DNA of 64,000 nt from NCBI GenBank assembly GCA_016708465.1, contig JADJFT010000004.1, forward strand, positions 124,001-188,000, read 5' to 3'. Each line of letters opens with the position of its first letter. Position 1 is the stretch's first letter. The DNA comes from Rhodanobacteraceae bacterium. Its GTDB lineage: Bacteria > Pseudomonadota > Gammaproteobacteria > Xanthomonadales > Ahniellaceae. The notes under the pieces are model-generated. The model had not been told where the DNA came from. It did no database searches and saw only the letters and a program-made list of their open reading frames with translations. A program made the position numbers and the translations under genes. This document shows, piece by piece, positions 34,907 to 42,834 of this stretch.

Positions 34907-35818
34907 TTACTGCGCCCGCTGCGGTGCAGCATTCAGCATCTCGCTGGCGAATGCCTGTTCTAGGTCAATACCGTCGAACCGATAGGGTTCATTGCAAAAC
35001 TCGCAGGTCACGGCAACCTGACCCTGTTCCGACAACACCGTGAAAACCTCTTCCCGACCCAGCGTACGCAACATGCCGGCGACACGCTCACGCGAGCAAC
35101 TGCAACGGAAGCGCACCGGATAGGCATCGAATAGACGCAAGTCGTCCTCGTGATAGAGGCGGTGCAGTAGTTCAGTGGCATCGAGCGTGAGCAGTTCGTC
35201 GGTTTGAAGCGTGTCGGCGAGGATCTTCGCGTGCTCGAAGGTGAGTGCGTCACGTTCGCGTTCCGCGCCACCTTCGGTGGGAATCTGCTGGATCAGCATG
35301 CCGGCGCAGGTGGTCTGGTTCGACGCGAGGTAGATTGCGGTCGGCAATTGCTCCGACTGTGCGAAATACGCCTCGAAGCTGCGTGCGAATGTTTCGCCTT
35401 CGAGTGGCACCATGCCTTGGTAACGCGTGCCGCTTTCCTTGCGTTCGATGGTGATCGCCAGCACTGCGCATGACAGTTCATCAGGTCGCAAGCTGCTGTC
35501 TCGCGCGTCGTCGCCCCAGCGCGCCAGGCCACGCACATCGCCTTCCGCGGTGCATTCTGCGAAGACCAGCGGTAGCAGCGGCGGAGCCTTCATCTGCACG
35601 GACACATTCCCGGCCAAATGAATGTCGCCAGCGAACAGTGCCGTTGCAGCCGTGACTTCGCCGAGCACGCGCGCAACACTGTCTGGGTAGTCGTCACGAA
35701 CGCGAATCTGTTGCCAACTGTGTTCGATCCGCACAATCACGCCGCGCACACCAGCGCCTTCGAATAGGAAACGACGGATGCCGTCAGGATCAACCGGTGA
35801 AAACAGGGAATCATTCAT
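34907..35818 (-). CDS. hslO: Redox-regulated chaperone Hsp33
   Basis: 303 residues from ATG 35818 (MNDSLFSPVDPDGIRRF). The C-terminal zinc redox switch has the expected two pairs: CSC near residue 239 (FRCSCSRERV) and CEFC about 30 residues later (VAVTCEFCNEPYRFD). Upstream blocks include VRGVIVRIEHSWQQI, LGEVTAATALFAGDI and QSEQLPTAIYLAS. Oxidation of the cysteines activates the holdase in the cytoplasm. It is divergent from mtgA with about 34 nt between starts. A longer in-frame N-terminus exists but would run into mtgA. Confidence 0.93.
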   Translation of the reverse strand: MNDSLFSPVDPDGIRRFLFEGAGVRGVIVRIEHSWQQIRVRDDYPDSVARVLGEVTAATALFAGDIHLAGNVSVQMKAPPLLPLVFAECTAEGDVRGLARWGDDARDSSLRPDELSCAVLAITIERKESGTRYQGMVPLEGETFARSFEAYFAQSEQLPTAIYLASNQTTCAGMLIQQIPTEGGAERERDALTFEHAKILADTLQTDELLTLDATELLHRLYHEDDLRLFDAYPVRFRCSCSRERVAGMLRTLGREEVFTVLSEQGQVAVTCEFCNEPYRFDGIDLEQAFASEMLNAAPQRAQ

Positions 35819-35852
35819 GCCGGCCATTATGCCTGAGCGTCGGTGATGGCTA

Positions 35853-36566
35853 TTGCCCGCAAACTTGTGGCGGCGGACGTTGTGGCGGCTGTTGCAGGCC
35901 ACGGTGGTGTTCATTGTGTTGTCGGTGACGGTTGTGCTCGCGTTGCGCTGGCTGCCGCCGCCGACCACCGCATTCGTGCTCGCGCGGCGCATCGACGGGT
36001 GGACCGGTGTCGCAGCGAACTTGCCGATCCGCCGCGAATGGGCCGCGCAAGCGACGATTGCGCCAGATCTATTCCTCGCCGTCGTCGCCGCCGAAGACCA
36101 GCACTTTCCCGATCATCATGGGTTTGATTTGAACGCGATCGAGCAGGCGCTGGATGACCGCGAGAGGGGCAAAGTGCGCGGTGCCAGTACGATCTCGCAG
36201 CAGGTGGCGAAGAACCTGTTCCTGTGGTCTGGACGCAGTTGGCTACGCAAGGGACTGGAGGTGTGGTTTACCGGCTTGATCGAGGTGTGTTGGCCGAAGC
36301 GACGCATCCTCGAGATGTACGTGAATATCGCCGAGTTCGGTGATGGTGTGTACGGCGCACAGGCCGCCGCAAGGCAGTTTTTTGGCCACGATGCGGCACA
36401 TCTGAACACCGCGCAGGCGGCAAGGCTTGCGGCCGTATTGCCCAGCCCAAAGCGCTACAGCGTGGCGAATCCCGGCCCATACGTGCTGCGCCGCCAGCAG
36501 TGGATTGAACGACAGATGCGGCAACTCGGTGGGCGCGATTATCTGGGGCCGCTGCTCGCCGACTAG
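35853..36566 (+). CDS. mtgA: Monofunctional peptidoglycan transglycosylase
   Basis: 237 residues from TTG 35853; no ATG gives the conserved N-terminus. One membrane helix (LLQATVVFIVLSVTVVLALRW) anchors a periplasmic GT51 domain. GT51 motifs: AAEDQHFPDHHGFDLNAI (catalytic Glu), GASTISQQVAKNLFLW, KGLEVWFTGLIE, KRRILEMYVNIAEFG and GVYGAQAAARQFFG. It polymerises lipid II into glycan chains. Confidence 0.93.
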   Translation: MPANLWRRTLWRLLQATVVFIVLSVTVVLALRWLPPPTTAFVLARRIDGWTGVAANLPIRREWAAQATIAPDLFLAVVAAEDQHFPDHHGFDLNAIEQALDDRERGKVRGASTISQQVAKNLFLWSGRSWLRKGLEVWFTGLIEVCWPKRRILEMYVNIAEFGDGVYGAQAAARQFFGHDAAHLNTAQAARLAAVLPSPKRYSVANPGPYVLRRQQWIERQMRQLGGRDYLGPLLAD

Positions 36567-36624
36567 TTCGCGCGCTCCCGGTGTTTCGGCGTAGACTCGC
36601 TGCCATCCCGCGACGGAGTCACCA

Positions 36625-37053
36625 ATGGCCAAGGTGCGCGAACTGCTGCTGGCGAAACCGCCGGCGATTGTCTCGATTGATCCGGACGAGCCGGTGTTAG
36701 CGGCGATCCAGTTGATGGCGGACCATGGCATTGGTGCGTTGCTGGTGATGAAGGATGGCGGATTAGCCGGCATCGTTTCGGAACGAGACTATGCACGCAA
36801 GGTGATCCTGCTCGGACGATCCTCGGCGGATACGCCGGTCTGGCAGATCATGTCTGCGCCAGTGATGACGGTATCGTCCGACGACACGACGCAGACCTGC
36901 ATGCTGCTGATGACTGAGCGCAAGTTTCGCCACTTGCCAGTGGTTGATGCCGGTCGGGTCATCGGCATGCTTTCGATCGGCGACCTGATCAAGCACGCTC
37001 TCGCCGAAAAGCAGCACGAGATCGATCAGTTGCAGCGCTATATCGCGAGTTGA
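36625..37053 (+). CDS. CBS-domain-pair protein
   Basis: 142 residues containing two CBS motifs: residues about 10-60 (VSIDPDEPVLAAIQLMADHG, then GLAGIVSERDYARKVI) and 75-130 (VMTVSSDDTTQTCMLLMTER, then VIGMLSIGDLIKHAL). Stand-alone CBS pairs bind adenosyl ligands such as AMP or SAM and act as sensors; no attached effector domain is present. A 59-residue GC-rich gap separates it from mtgA. It converges with the M15 peptidase gene (3 nt). Confidence 0.9.
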   Translation: MAKVRELLLAKPPAIVSIDPDEPVLAAIQLMADHGIGALLVMKDGGLAGIVSERDYARKVILLGRSSADTPVWQIMSAPVMTVSSDDTTQTCMLLMTERKFRHLPVVDAGRVIGMLSIGDLIKHALAEKQHEIDQLQRYIAS

Positions 37054-37056
37054 CGA

Positions 37057-37929
37057 TCAGCCGAAATAGTACCAATGCCATGGCTCGTAGATGACACCGA
37101 GCGGGTTGTTGCGCGGATAGGACAGGCGGAAATCGAAGTTGCTGGCATGACGCTGCAGCCAAGCGAATGCGGGCGTGTGTTCGAAAGCTTCGTCGAGCGC
37201 AGCACAGCCGGGCGTGCCGATATCGATGGCGCGGCCGCTGTGATGCTCGCTAAAGCCGGGTGCAGAATTCACCCGCAAAATGGCGTCGAGCGTATCGCCG
37301 CGTTTGAGCTTGCGGGCGATCAGGCCGCGTTGATATGCCACCGAGCGAAAGCTTGAGATCGGCTGCAACAACACCTGCTCACGCGCTGCCGTCGCGCACA
37401 TCGCGACGAATGCGCGCGCGGCGGTATTGATCAGATACATCGGGCGACCGGAAAGGTCGGTGCCGATACTGTGCAGAACATGAGGCTCCTGCTGCCGCGC
37501 AAATCCGCGCGCGGTCAACGCAGCCGTGTCGAACGTCGGTAAGTCAATTCGGCGCAGGCGCCAATGCAATGCTGTTGCACGTCGGCAGGATGCGCTGCCG
37601 GCGACCTGACGCAGGACACTGCGCAATCCAACGACATCGGCAAGCTGCGCGTGCACGCTGGCGTTTGCAGCAATGACAGCGCGAATGTGGGCACGATGAT
37701 CGAGCACGACATCGACGGACGCGAGAAAGGGTTCATCGCCGTCGCGGCATCGCAATTGCACGCGCGAGATCGCCGGCAAGCGCAAACGGTTGAGCAACAC
37801 ATGAACACGCCGCTGTGCTGCCAGCGTCGCGAGCGCAGGAACATCGCCGGACATCGTCGCCAACAGCGCCACACGCCGGCCATGTTGGCGAAAGGGATAG
37901 ACTTTGAACGGGCGCGGTGGCGTTGGCAT
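37057..37929 (-). CDS. M15 (VanY/DacB-type) D-Ala-D-Ala carboxypeptidase-like protein
   Basis: 290 residues from ATG 37929, which overlaps the stop of the upstream CPBP gene by 1 nt (TAATG). The C-terminal M15 metallopeptidase domain has zinc/catalytic residues in GFSEHHSGRAIDIG (S-x-H-x-x-G-x-A-x-D) and YEPWHWYYFG (E-x-x-H). The first about 130 residues form an extra domain (LLATMSGDVPALATLA; VHVLLNRLRLPAISRVQLR) that I do not recognise. No signal peptide is evident. Peptidoglycan stem peptides are the likely substrate. Confidence 0.85.
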   Translation of the reverse strand: MPTPPRPFKVYPFRQHGRRVALLATMSGDVPALATLAAQRRVHVLLNRLRLPAISRVQLRCRDGDEPFLASVDVVLDHRAHIRAVIAANASVHAQLADVVGLRSVLRQVAGSASCRRATALHWRLRRIDLPTFDTAALTARGFARQQEPHVLHSIGTDLSGRPMYLINTAARAFVAMCATAAREQVLLQPISSFRSVAYQRGLIARKLKRGDTLDAILRVNSAPGFSEHHSGRAIDIGTPGCAALDEAFEHTPAFAWLQRHASNFDFRLSYPRNNPLGVIYEPWHWYYFG

Positions 37930-38723
37930 TAGCGTGATGCTAACGAATTCAACAGTGGCATCAACACATGCAAGACGATGTCGGCACTGAAGTGCGCGAC
38001 GATCGCCATTTCTAGGCCACGTCGCCAGAACAGCCAGCCGCAGATCATTCCGACGCCGCCGTTCAACACCAAGGTTCGGGTAACGAATACGGCATCGAGC
38101 GGCGCCAGTTGCGCCGCCGCCGGCAGGTGTCCGATGCCAAACAGCAGCGCGGCAAAGGCAATCGCAATCCATGCGATGGTCGGCGTCAGCCGGCGTCGCG
38201 TCAGCCGGGCGAGCGCGACCGCGGTCAGGCCCATCACGATTAGACGCAACATCAATTCTTCGGTAATGCCGCCGTAGAAGCTTGCCATCAGCCCGACTAT
38301 GGCGCTCGGGCCGCCGTGTTTTAGATCGAATTTGGGCATATACGGGGCGAATGCGATATCGGCCGCAATCACAATCGCGGTAGCAAGCACACCCAGCCCT
38401 ACGGCGAGGCCGGCATCGCCGAATCGGATCTCCGGCGACGGGCCGCAGCGCAGCCAGCGCCGCAATAGCGGTGCGTCGAGGCCAAGTGGATAGGCCAGTT
38501 TCAATGCCAGTGCGCCGAGCGCACCGACGATCACACCATTCTGTAGCGCCGACGACAGCACGATGGCCCACATCGGCAACGGCAGCGGCTTGGTCGGCGG
38601 ATTCAAGGCCAACACATACGGCACGACCAGCGCCGCACCCAGTCCGCCCAGCGCACCGAGCAGCAACGCGATCGGCCAATGCCGAACCGGAACAGCGCTA
38701 TTCGTCGATAGTGGAGTGGTCAC
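37929..38723 (-). CDS. CPBP-family intramembrane metalloprotease (Abi/CAAX-like)
   Basis: 264 residues from GTG 38723 (AAGGAA 7 nt upstream). About eight membrane segments are visible. The three CPBP motifs are present: E-E-x-x-x-R in GGITEELMLRLI, F-x-x-x-H in LLFGIGHLP, and H-x-x-x-D in AIVAHFSADIVLH, the presumed metal site. Members cleave prenylated peptides, bacteriocin leaders or membrane signals; substrate here is unknown. It overlaps the ribbon-helix-helix gene by 26 nt and couples to the M15 gene. Confidence 0.88.
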   Translation of the reverse strand: MTTPLSTNSAVPVRHWPIALLLGALGGLGAALVVPYVLALNPPTKPLPLPMWAIVLSSALQNGVIVGALGALALKLAYPLGLDAPLLRRWLRCGPSPEIRFGDAGLAVGLGVLATAIVIAADIAFAPYMPKFDLKHGGPSAIVGLMASFYGGITEELMLRLIVMGLTAVALARLTRRRLTPTIAWIAIAFAALLFGIGHLPAAAQLAPLDAVFVTRTLVLNGGVGMICGWLFWRRGLEMAIVAHFSADIVLHVLMPLLNSLASR

Positions 38724-38883
38724 GTGTGGGTTCCTTCGGCAGGCGTCCACTTCTTCGGAGCGCATCGCGCAGCACGTATTCGATTTGTGCGTTCAGGCTA
38801 CGCAGTTCGTCGTCGGCCCAGCGCTGCACGGCGTCGACGACGGTGGCATTGATACGCAGCGGATAGGCTTTTTTCTCGCTCAT
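38698..38883 (-). CDS. Arc/MetJ-type ribbon-helix-helix protein, 61 residues
   Basis: It starts at ATG 38883 (MSEKKAYPLRINATVVDAVQ), 4 nt after the stop of the preceding small gene. KAYPLRINATVVDAVQRWAD and ELRSLNAQIEYVLRDALRR give the beta-strand and two helices of the Arc fold. Such proteins are small DNA-binding repressors or antitoxins; no toxin gene is adjacent, so regulation of the SPFH/CPBP operon itself is a reasonable guess. Confidence 0.8.
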   Translation of the reverse strand: MSEKKAYPLRINATVVDAVQRWADDELRSLNAQIEYVLRDALRRSGRLPKEPTRDHSTIDE

Positions 38884-38887
38884 CGCG

Positions 38888-39019
38888 TCACCTGCGTGGA
38901 TATCGTTGCCGGTCATTGATCAGGTGCAGCGCACGCTCGGCTCGGAACTTCGCAGCGAAGAATCCGGCCGGGATCGCCGCCAGTAGAAGGCCGGCCGCCG
39001 CCAAGTTGCGATCGTCCAT
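38888..39019 (-). CDS. 43-residue single-pass membrane protein
   Basis: ATG 39019 to TGA 38888-38890. The sequence begins MDDRNLAAAGLLLAAIPAGF, with one hydrophobic helix (about residues 6-22), then a basic tail (FRAERALHLINDRQRYPRR). It lies 10 nt after the SPFH gene and 4 nt before the ribbon-helix-helix gene, in the same direction, filling the gap between them. This packing supports it as a real gene; function is unknown. Confidence 0.6.
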   Translation of the reverse strand: MDDRNLAAAGLLLAAIPAGFFAAKFRAERALHLINDRQRYPRR

Positions 39020-39029
39020 CGCGACCGCC

Positions 39030-39893
39030 TCAGTAAATCGATCCGGTGTTCACGATCGGCTGCGTGCCGCGTTCGCCACAGAGCACCACCAGCAGGTTGC
39101 TGACCATGGCGGCCTTGCGCTCCTCGTCAAGCTTGATCATGCCTTTTTCGCTCAATTGCTCGAGCGCCATATGCACCATGCTGACTGCACCTTCGACGAT
39201 CTTGGTGCGTGCCGCGATGATTGCGCTGGCCTGCTGACGTTGCAGCATCGCCTGCGCGATTTCTGGTGCATAGGCGAGATGGCTGATGCGCGCTTCCAGC
39301 ACCTTCACACCGGCGCTGGTCAGGCGCTCCTGGATTTCCTTGCGCAGATGATCGGCGATTTCCTGGGTATGGCTGCGTAGCGAAACCGTGTGCTCGTCGT
39401 GCAGATCGTAGGGATAACTGGTCGCGGATTGGCGTAGCGCGGCTTCTGCCTGCACGTGCACAAAATCTTCGTAGTCATCAACCGCGAATACGGCCTCGGC
39501 GGTATCAACGACCTGCCAAACCACGACAGCGCCAATTTCGATCGGCGAACCTTCGAGATCATTGACCTTCAGTTTGTTCGATTCGAAGTTGCGGATACGC
39601 AAAGACACCGGCTTTTTCGAATAAAACGGATTCGCCCAGCGCAGGCCCTCATCGCGGACGGTGCCGACGTAGCGGCCAAACAGTTGCATTGCCGCACCTT
39701 GGTTCGGCTGCACCATGAAAAAGCCGAACCAGCAGAAAAAGACGACGATCGCGACCGGCACCGCGACAAATCGGAAACCGGTGATGAACATGGCTGGCAA
39801 CACGACCAAGGTCATCGCCAGCATCAATAGGACAAAGGGGATGCCAGCGACGCTGCTGGCGCGGGTTTCATGGATTTCGGCGTTCTGGTTCAC
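39030..39893 (-). CDS. SPFH/band-7 domain membrane protein
   Basis: 287 residues from GTG 39893 (NQNAEIHETRASSVAG), preceded by GGAGAG 6 nt upstream. Two membrane segments (FVLLMLAMTLVVLPAMFI; FVAVPVAIVVFFCWFGFFMV) lead into an SPFH domain (QPNQGAAMQLFGRYVGTV, LRIRNFESNKLKVNDLEG, VVVWQVVDTAEAVFAVDDY). A coiled coil follows (KEIQERLTSAGVKVLEARIS, AMLQRQQASAIIAARTKI). Such proteins form membrane microdomain scaffolds. It is the first gene of a compact operon that continues to the M15 peptidase. Confidence 0.9.
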   Translation of the reverse strand: MNQNAEIHETRASSVAGIPFVLLMLAMTLVVLPAMFITGFRFVAVPVAIVVFFCWFGFFMVQPNQGAAMQLFGRYVGTVRDEGLRWANPFYSKKPVSLRIRNFESNKLKVNDLEGSPIEIGAVVVWQVVDTAEAVFAVDDYEDFVHVQAEAALRQSATSYPYDLHDEHTVSLRSHTQEIADHLRKEIQERLTSAGVKVLEARISHLAYAPEIAQAMLQRQQASAIIAARTKIVEGAVSMVHMALEQLSEKGMIKLDEERKAAMVSNLLVVLCGERGTQPIVNTGSIY

Positions 39894-39968
39894 GGCGTTC
39901 TCTCCGGGGTTCGGAGAGAAAGATATCAAAACGATATCAAATTGCAAGTGGCGATCGGGCGCGCCTCA

Positions 39969-41486
39969 TTATTCTTCGAAACCGTCGCAATACAGCCCCT
40001 CGTTTTCTGGAAGGCCGGCGCAGGTGCTGGGCCGGACCACCGGAATCACGGCGCGGGCACAGTGCACCTGGCCCGGTGTGGCTTCACAGTCTGCGAGTGA
40101 ATCATCGGCTGTCAGGCCGTCGTTGCCACGCACGGCGCCAATGACAGTGGCGCTCGGAATCGGCAGTGACAGCATCGGTTGCAGCACCAAATCGAGATGG
40201 CCACGATGGTTCGGCGTGATGCCGAGCGATTGTGCGGCACAGCGCAGCGTCTGGCCGCTGGTGACATCGCCTTGCAGCGTGCACGCCACCGCCGGCACAG
40301 AATCGGTCGAGGAGACGAAGCCCAGTCCGGCGGGTAGCCGCACATCGATATACGGCGTCGCGGCCGCAGCGTTACCGGTGTTGATGTAGTGCAGCGCGAT
40401 GACGGTCTGCCCGCCGCCTGGGGTAAATATGTTGGGTGATCGTTCGATGCCTTGCGGATACGAGGGTTCGACGCGCTCGACGATCAGCCGTGGCGACGGT
40501 GCCGCATCCACCGGAATGGTGATGCGGGCGCAGCCTTTCGGGAGCGGGTCAATGTAGCAATCGTCCGCTGCCGGCTGGTCGGCATTTTCGAGCGTCACGA
40601 AAATATCGACTGAGCCGGGTGTCGGTATTGCTGGATCGAGGTCGAGGAACAGGGCGCCACCCAGCGAGGCACCGTAGGGTTAAGTCGCGGGGTTGTGCAG
40701 CGCGGGCGTGGTGCAATCGAGTCGCGTCCGTGCCGAGCCGATCGCGACTGGCGCACAAGTCCAGCCAGCAACAGGCGTGGAGAATACGATGTGGTCGAAT
40801 GACACGTATTGCGGTAGGTGAAAGCGGAAGGCCGCTGGTCCATTGTTGACGTTGTAGCCACGGATATCCGCGAGGAAGGTCAACGGGCGTTCGCTGCTCG
40901 GCAGAAAAATCGGACTGCCGGAAAACCCGAGGCTGGGTTTCAGCCATGACTCCAGCACTTGGCTGGTTTCTTGGACGCAACCATTGCCGATATTGCACGC
41001 ACCGGCGGAGTCGTGCGGATGCGCAGCATTGCCTGCTGCACCCTGCAAGCTGAACGTGCTATCGGGAATAAGCGTGCTGCTGATGTCGTAGTAGATGCGA
41101 ATTTCGCCCTGCGGCGGGGCCACCGGATGAAACTGCGCGTCATAGGTGGGCACCGGAATATCAGCGATGGAAACACAAGTGACCTCCTGCCCGAGGTGGC
41201 TGCATTGCCAATTGTCGGCGACAAAGGCATGGACGCTGAATCCATCCGGTACTTGGGTCGTGAACGTCACCGGTGCGGTCGCAATTCCGCCTTCGAGGGC
41301 AACACCGGCGAACGTGTAGGCCGAGTTGATGGTGCCGATGTGTGGGCGCAGCTTGAGTTGCGTGCCGACCTGGGTCGCGGTGTGCAAATGCGAAGTGCGC
41401 AACTTCAGCCACAGTGCCGCATCAGCCGCAGGCAGAAACATCGGGCCGGCGAGCAAGAGCGCTAATGCACGGAGTTTCCAAGACAT
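39969..41486 (-). CDS. Secreted protein of unknown function with DGFEE tail, interrupted by an in-frame stop
   Basis: From ATG 41486 a signal peptide (MSWKLRALALLLAGPMFLPA, then ADA) leads into a beta-rich region (LKLRTSHLHTATQVGTQLKL; GEIRIYYDISSTLIPDSTF). TAA at 40680-40682 interrupts HNPAT-stop-PYGASLGGALFLDL, and the same frame continues to 39969 with Ig-like, DUF11-type sequence (GQTVIALHYINTGNAAAATP; YIDVRLPAGLGFVSST). One base change would give a 505-residue protein; G-to-T at a Glu codon is one option. It ends CAGLPENEGLYCDGFEE, resembling short C-terminal GFE tails I associate with exported proteins of this bacterial group. It is divergent from purT. Confidence 0.7.
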
Positions 41487-41640
41487 GGTGGCGCCTTGCC
41501 GCGAAGATGCGCCCATCTTAGCCGCGAGCGCGCGCACGGCCACCCCGGAAACGCGGGGTGTGGACCTGTCGGCATTCCCGGCGTCCGCGCAAACCACTCG
41601 CACTACTATGATGGATTCCTCTCGGTCCACGGATTCGCCC

Positions 41641-42834
41641 ATGATTTCTCTCGGTACGCCGCTCACGCCTTCGGCCACCCGCCTGCTGTTGCTCGGCTCC
41701 GGCGAGCTCGGCAAGGAAGTCGCGATCGCGGCTCAGCGTCTGGGCGTCGAAGTGATTGCGGTCGATCGTTACGCGAACGCGCCGGCGATGCAGGTAGCGC
41801 ATCGTGCGCATGTCATCCCGATGCTCGACCCGACCGAACTGCGCCGCGTCATCGCGCTCGAACAGCCGACGCTGGTGGTTCCGGAAATTGAGGCGATACA
41901 CACGCCGACCCTGATTGAACTGGAGGCGACCGGTGTACGCGTGGTGCCGACGGCAATCGCGACGCACCTCACCATGGATCGCGAGGGCATCCGGCGCCTG
42001 GCGGCAGAAACACTGGGCGTGCCCACTTCGCCGTATCGATTTGTCGATACGGTCGACGAATATCGTGCGGCGGTAACCGCGCTCGGTCTACCCTGCGTGA
42101 TCAAGCCCGCGATGAGTTCGTCTGGCAAGGGCCAAAGCATCGTGCGTCGCGCCGATCAACTCGATGCCGCGTGGGCGTATGCACAGTCCGGTGGTCGCAC
42201 CGGAGCCGGGCGCGTGATCGTCGAAGGCTTCGTGTCCTTCGACTACGAAATTACCTTGCTGACGCTGCGCCATCGCGATGGCACCAGTTTTTGCGACCCG
42301 ATCGGTCACTACCAGGAAGACGGTGATTTCCGTGAAAGCTGGCAGCCGCAACCGATGTCCGACACCGCGCTCGCCGCCGCCCGCGAGATCGCGCGCAAGG
42401 TGACGGATGCGCTCGGGGGCTGGGGATTGTTCGGTGTTGAATTGTTTGTGCGCGGCGATGAGGTGTTGTTCTCGGAAGTCTCGCCACGACCGCACGATAC
42501 CGGCTTGGTCACGCTGATCAGCCAGGATCTGTCTCAGTTCGAATTGCATGTGCGCGCGATCCTCGGTTTGCCAATTCCGGTGATTCGCTCACGCGGCTAT
42601 TCAGCCTCAATGGCGATCCTTGCCAGTGGTCAAGGCGTGCCGAAGTTCTACGGTGTCGCCGACGCGTTGACCGAGGCTGATACCGATTTACGCTTGTTCG
42701 GCAAACCGGTCGTCGAAGGCATGCGTCGTGTTGGCGTCGCACTCGCGCGCGGCGATAGCTTGTTTGCAGCCAAGGAAAAGGCACGCCGGGTGGCCGAGCG
42801 CATTCGCATTGAGATTGCGCCGATTCTGCGCTGA
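41641..42834 (+). CDS. purT: Formate-dependent phosphoribosylglycinamide formyltransferase
   Basis: 397 residues from ATG 41641 (MISLGTPLTPSATRLL). An ATP-grasp enzyme that uses formate and ATP to formylate GAR in purine synthesis. Motifs: LLLGSGELGKEVAIAAQRLG, VVPEIEAIHTPTLIELE, CVIKPAMSSSGKGQSIV, VEGFVSFDYEITLLT, WGLFGVELFV and the metal-binding EVSPRPHDTGLVTLISQDLSQFELH. Longer in-frame starts upstream lack family similarity and read through the divergent promoter region. Confidence 0.96.
   Translation: MISLGTPLTPSATRLLLLGSGELGKEVAIAAQRLGVEVIAVDRYANAPAMQVAHRAHVIPMLDPTELRRVIALEQPTLVVPEIEAIHTPTLIELEATGVRVVPTAIATHLTMDREGIRRLAAETLGVPTSPYRFVDTVDEYRAAVTALGLPCVIKPAMSSSGKGQSIVRRADQLDAAWAYAQSGGRTGAGRVIVEGFVSFDYEITLLTLRHRDGTSFCDPIGHYQEDGDFRESWQPQPMSDTALAAAREIARKVTDALGGWGLFGVELFVRGDEVLFSEVSPRPHDTGLVTLISQDLSQFELHVRAILGLPIPVIRSRGYSASMAILASGQGVPKFYGVADALTEADTDLRLFGKPVVEGMRRVGVALARGDSLFAAKEKARRVAERIRIEIAPILR

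Noticed and set aside
37057..38679. 540-residue minus-strand open frame spanning two genes
   Set aside because: Its C-terminal part is the real M15 peptidase, but the N-terminal part is an out-of-frame shadow of the CPBP protease gene. The true start is ATG 37929.
38698..38883. Toxin-antitoxin pair around the Arc-like protein
   Set aside because: Neighbours are a CPBP protease and a tiny membrane protein; no recognisable toxin.
41326..41640. Long N-terminal extension of purT
   Set aside because: It is antisense to the signal-peptide region of the divergent secreted gene and lacks homology to PurT; ATG 41641 gives the family N-terminus.
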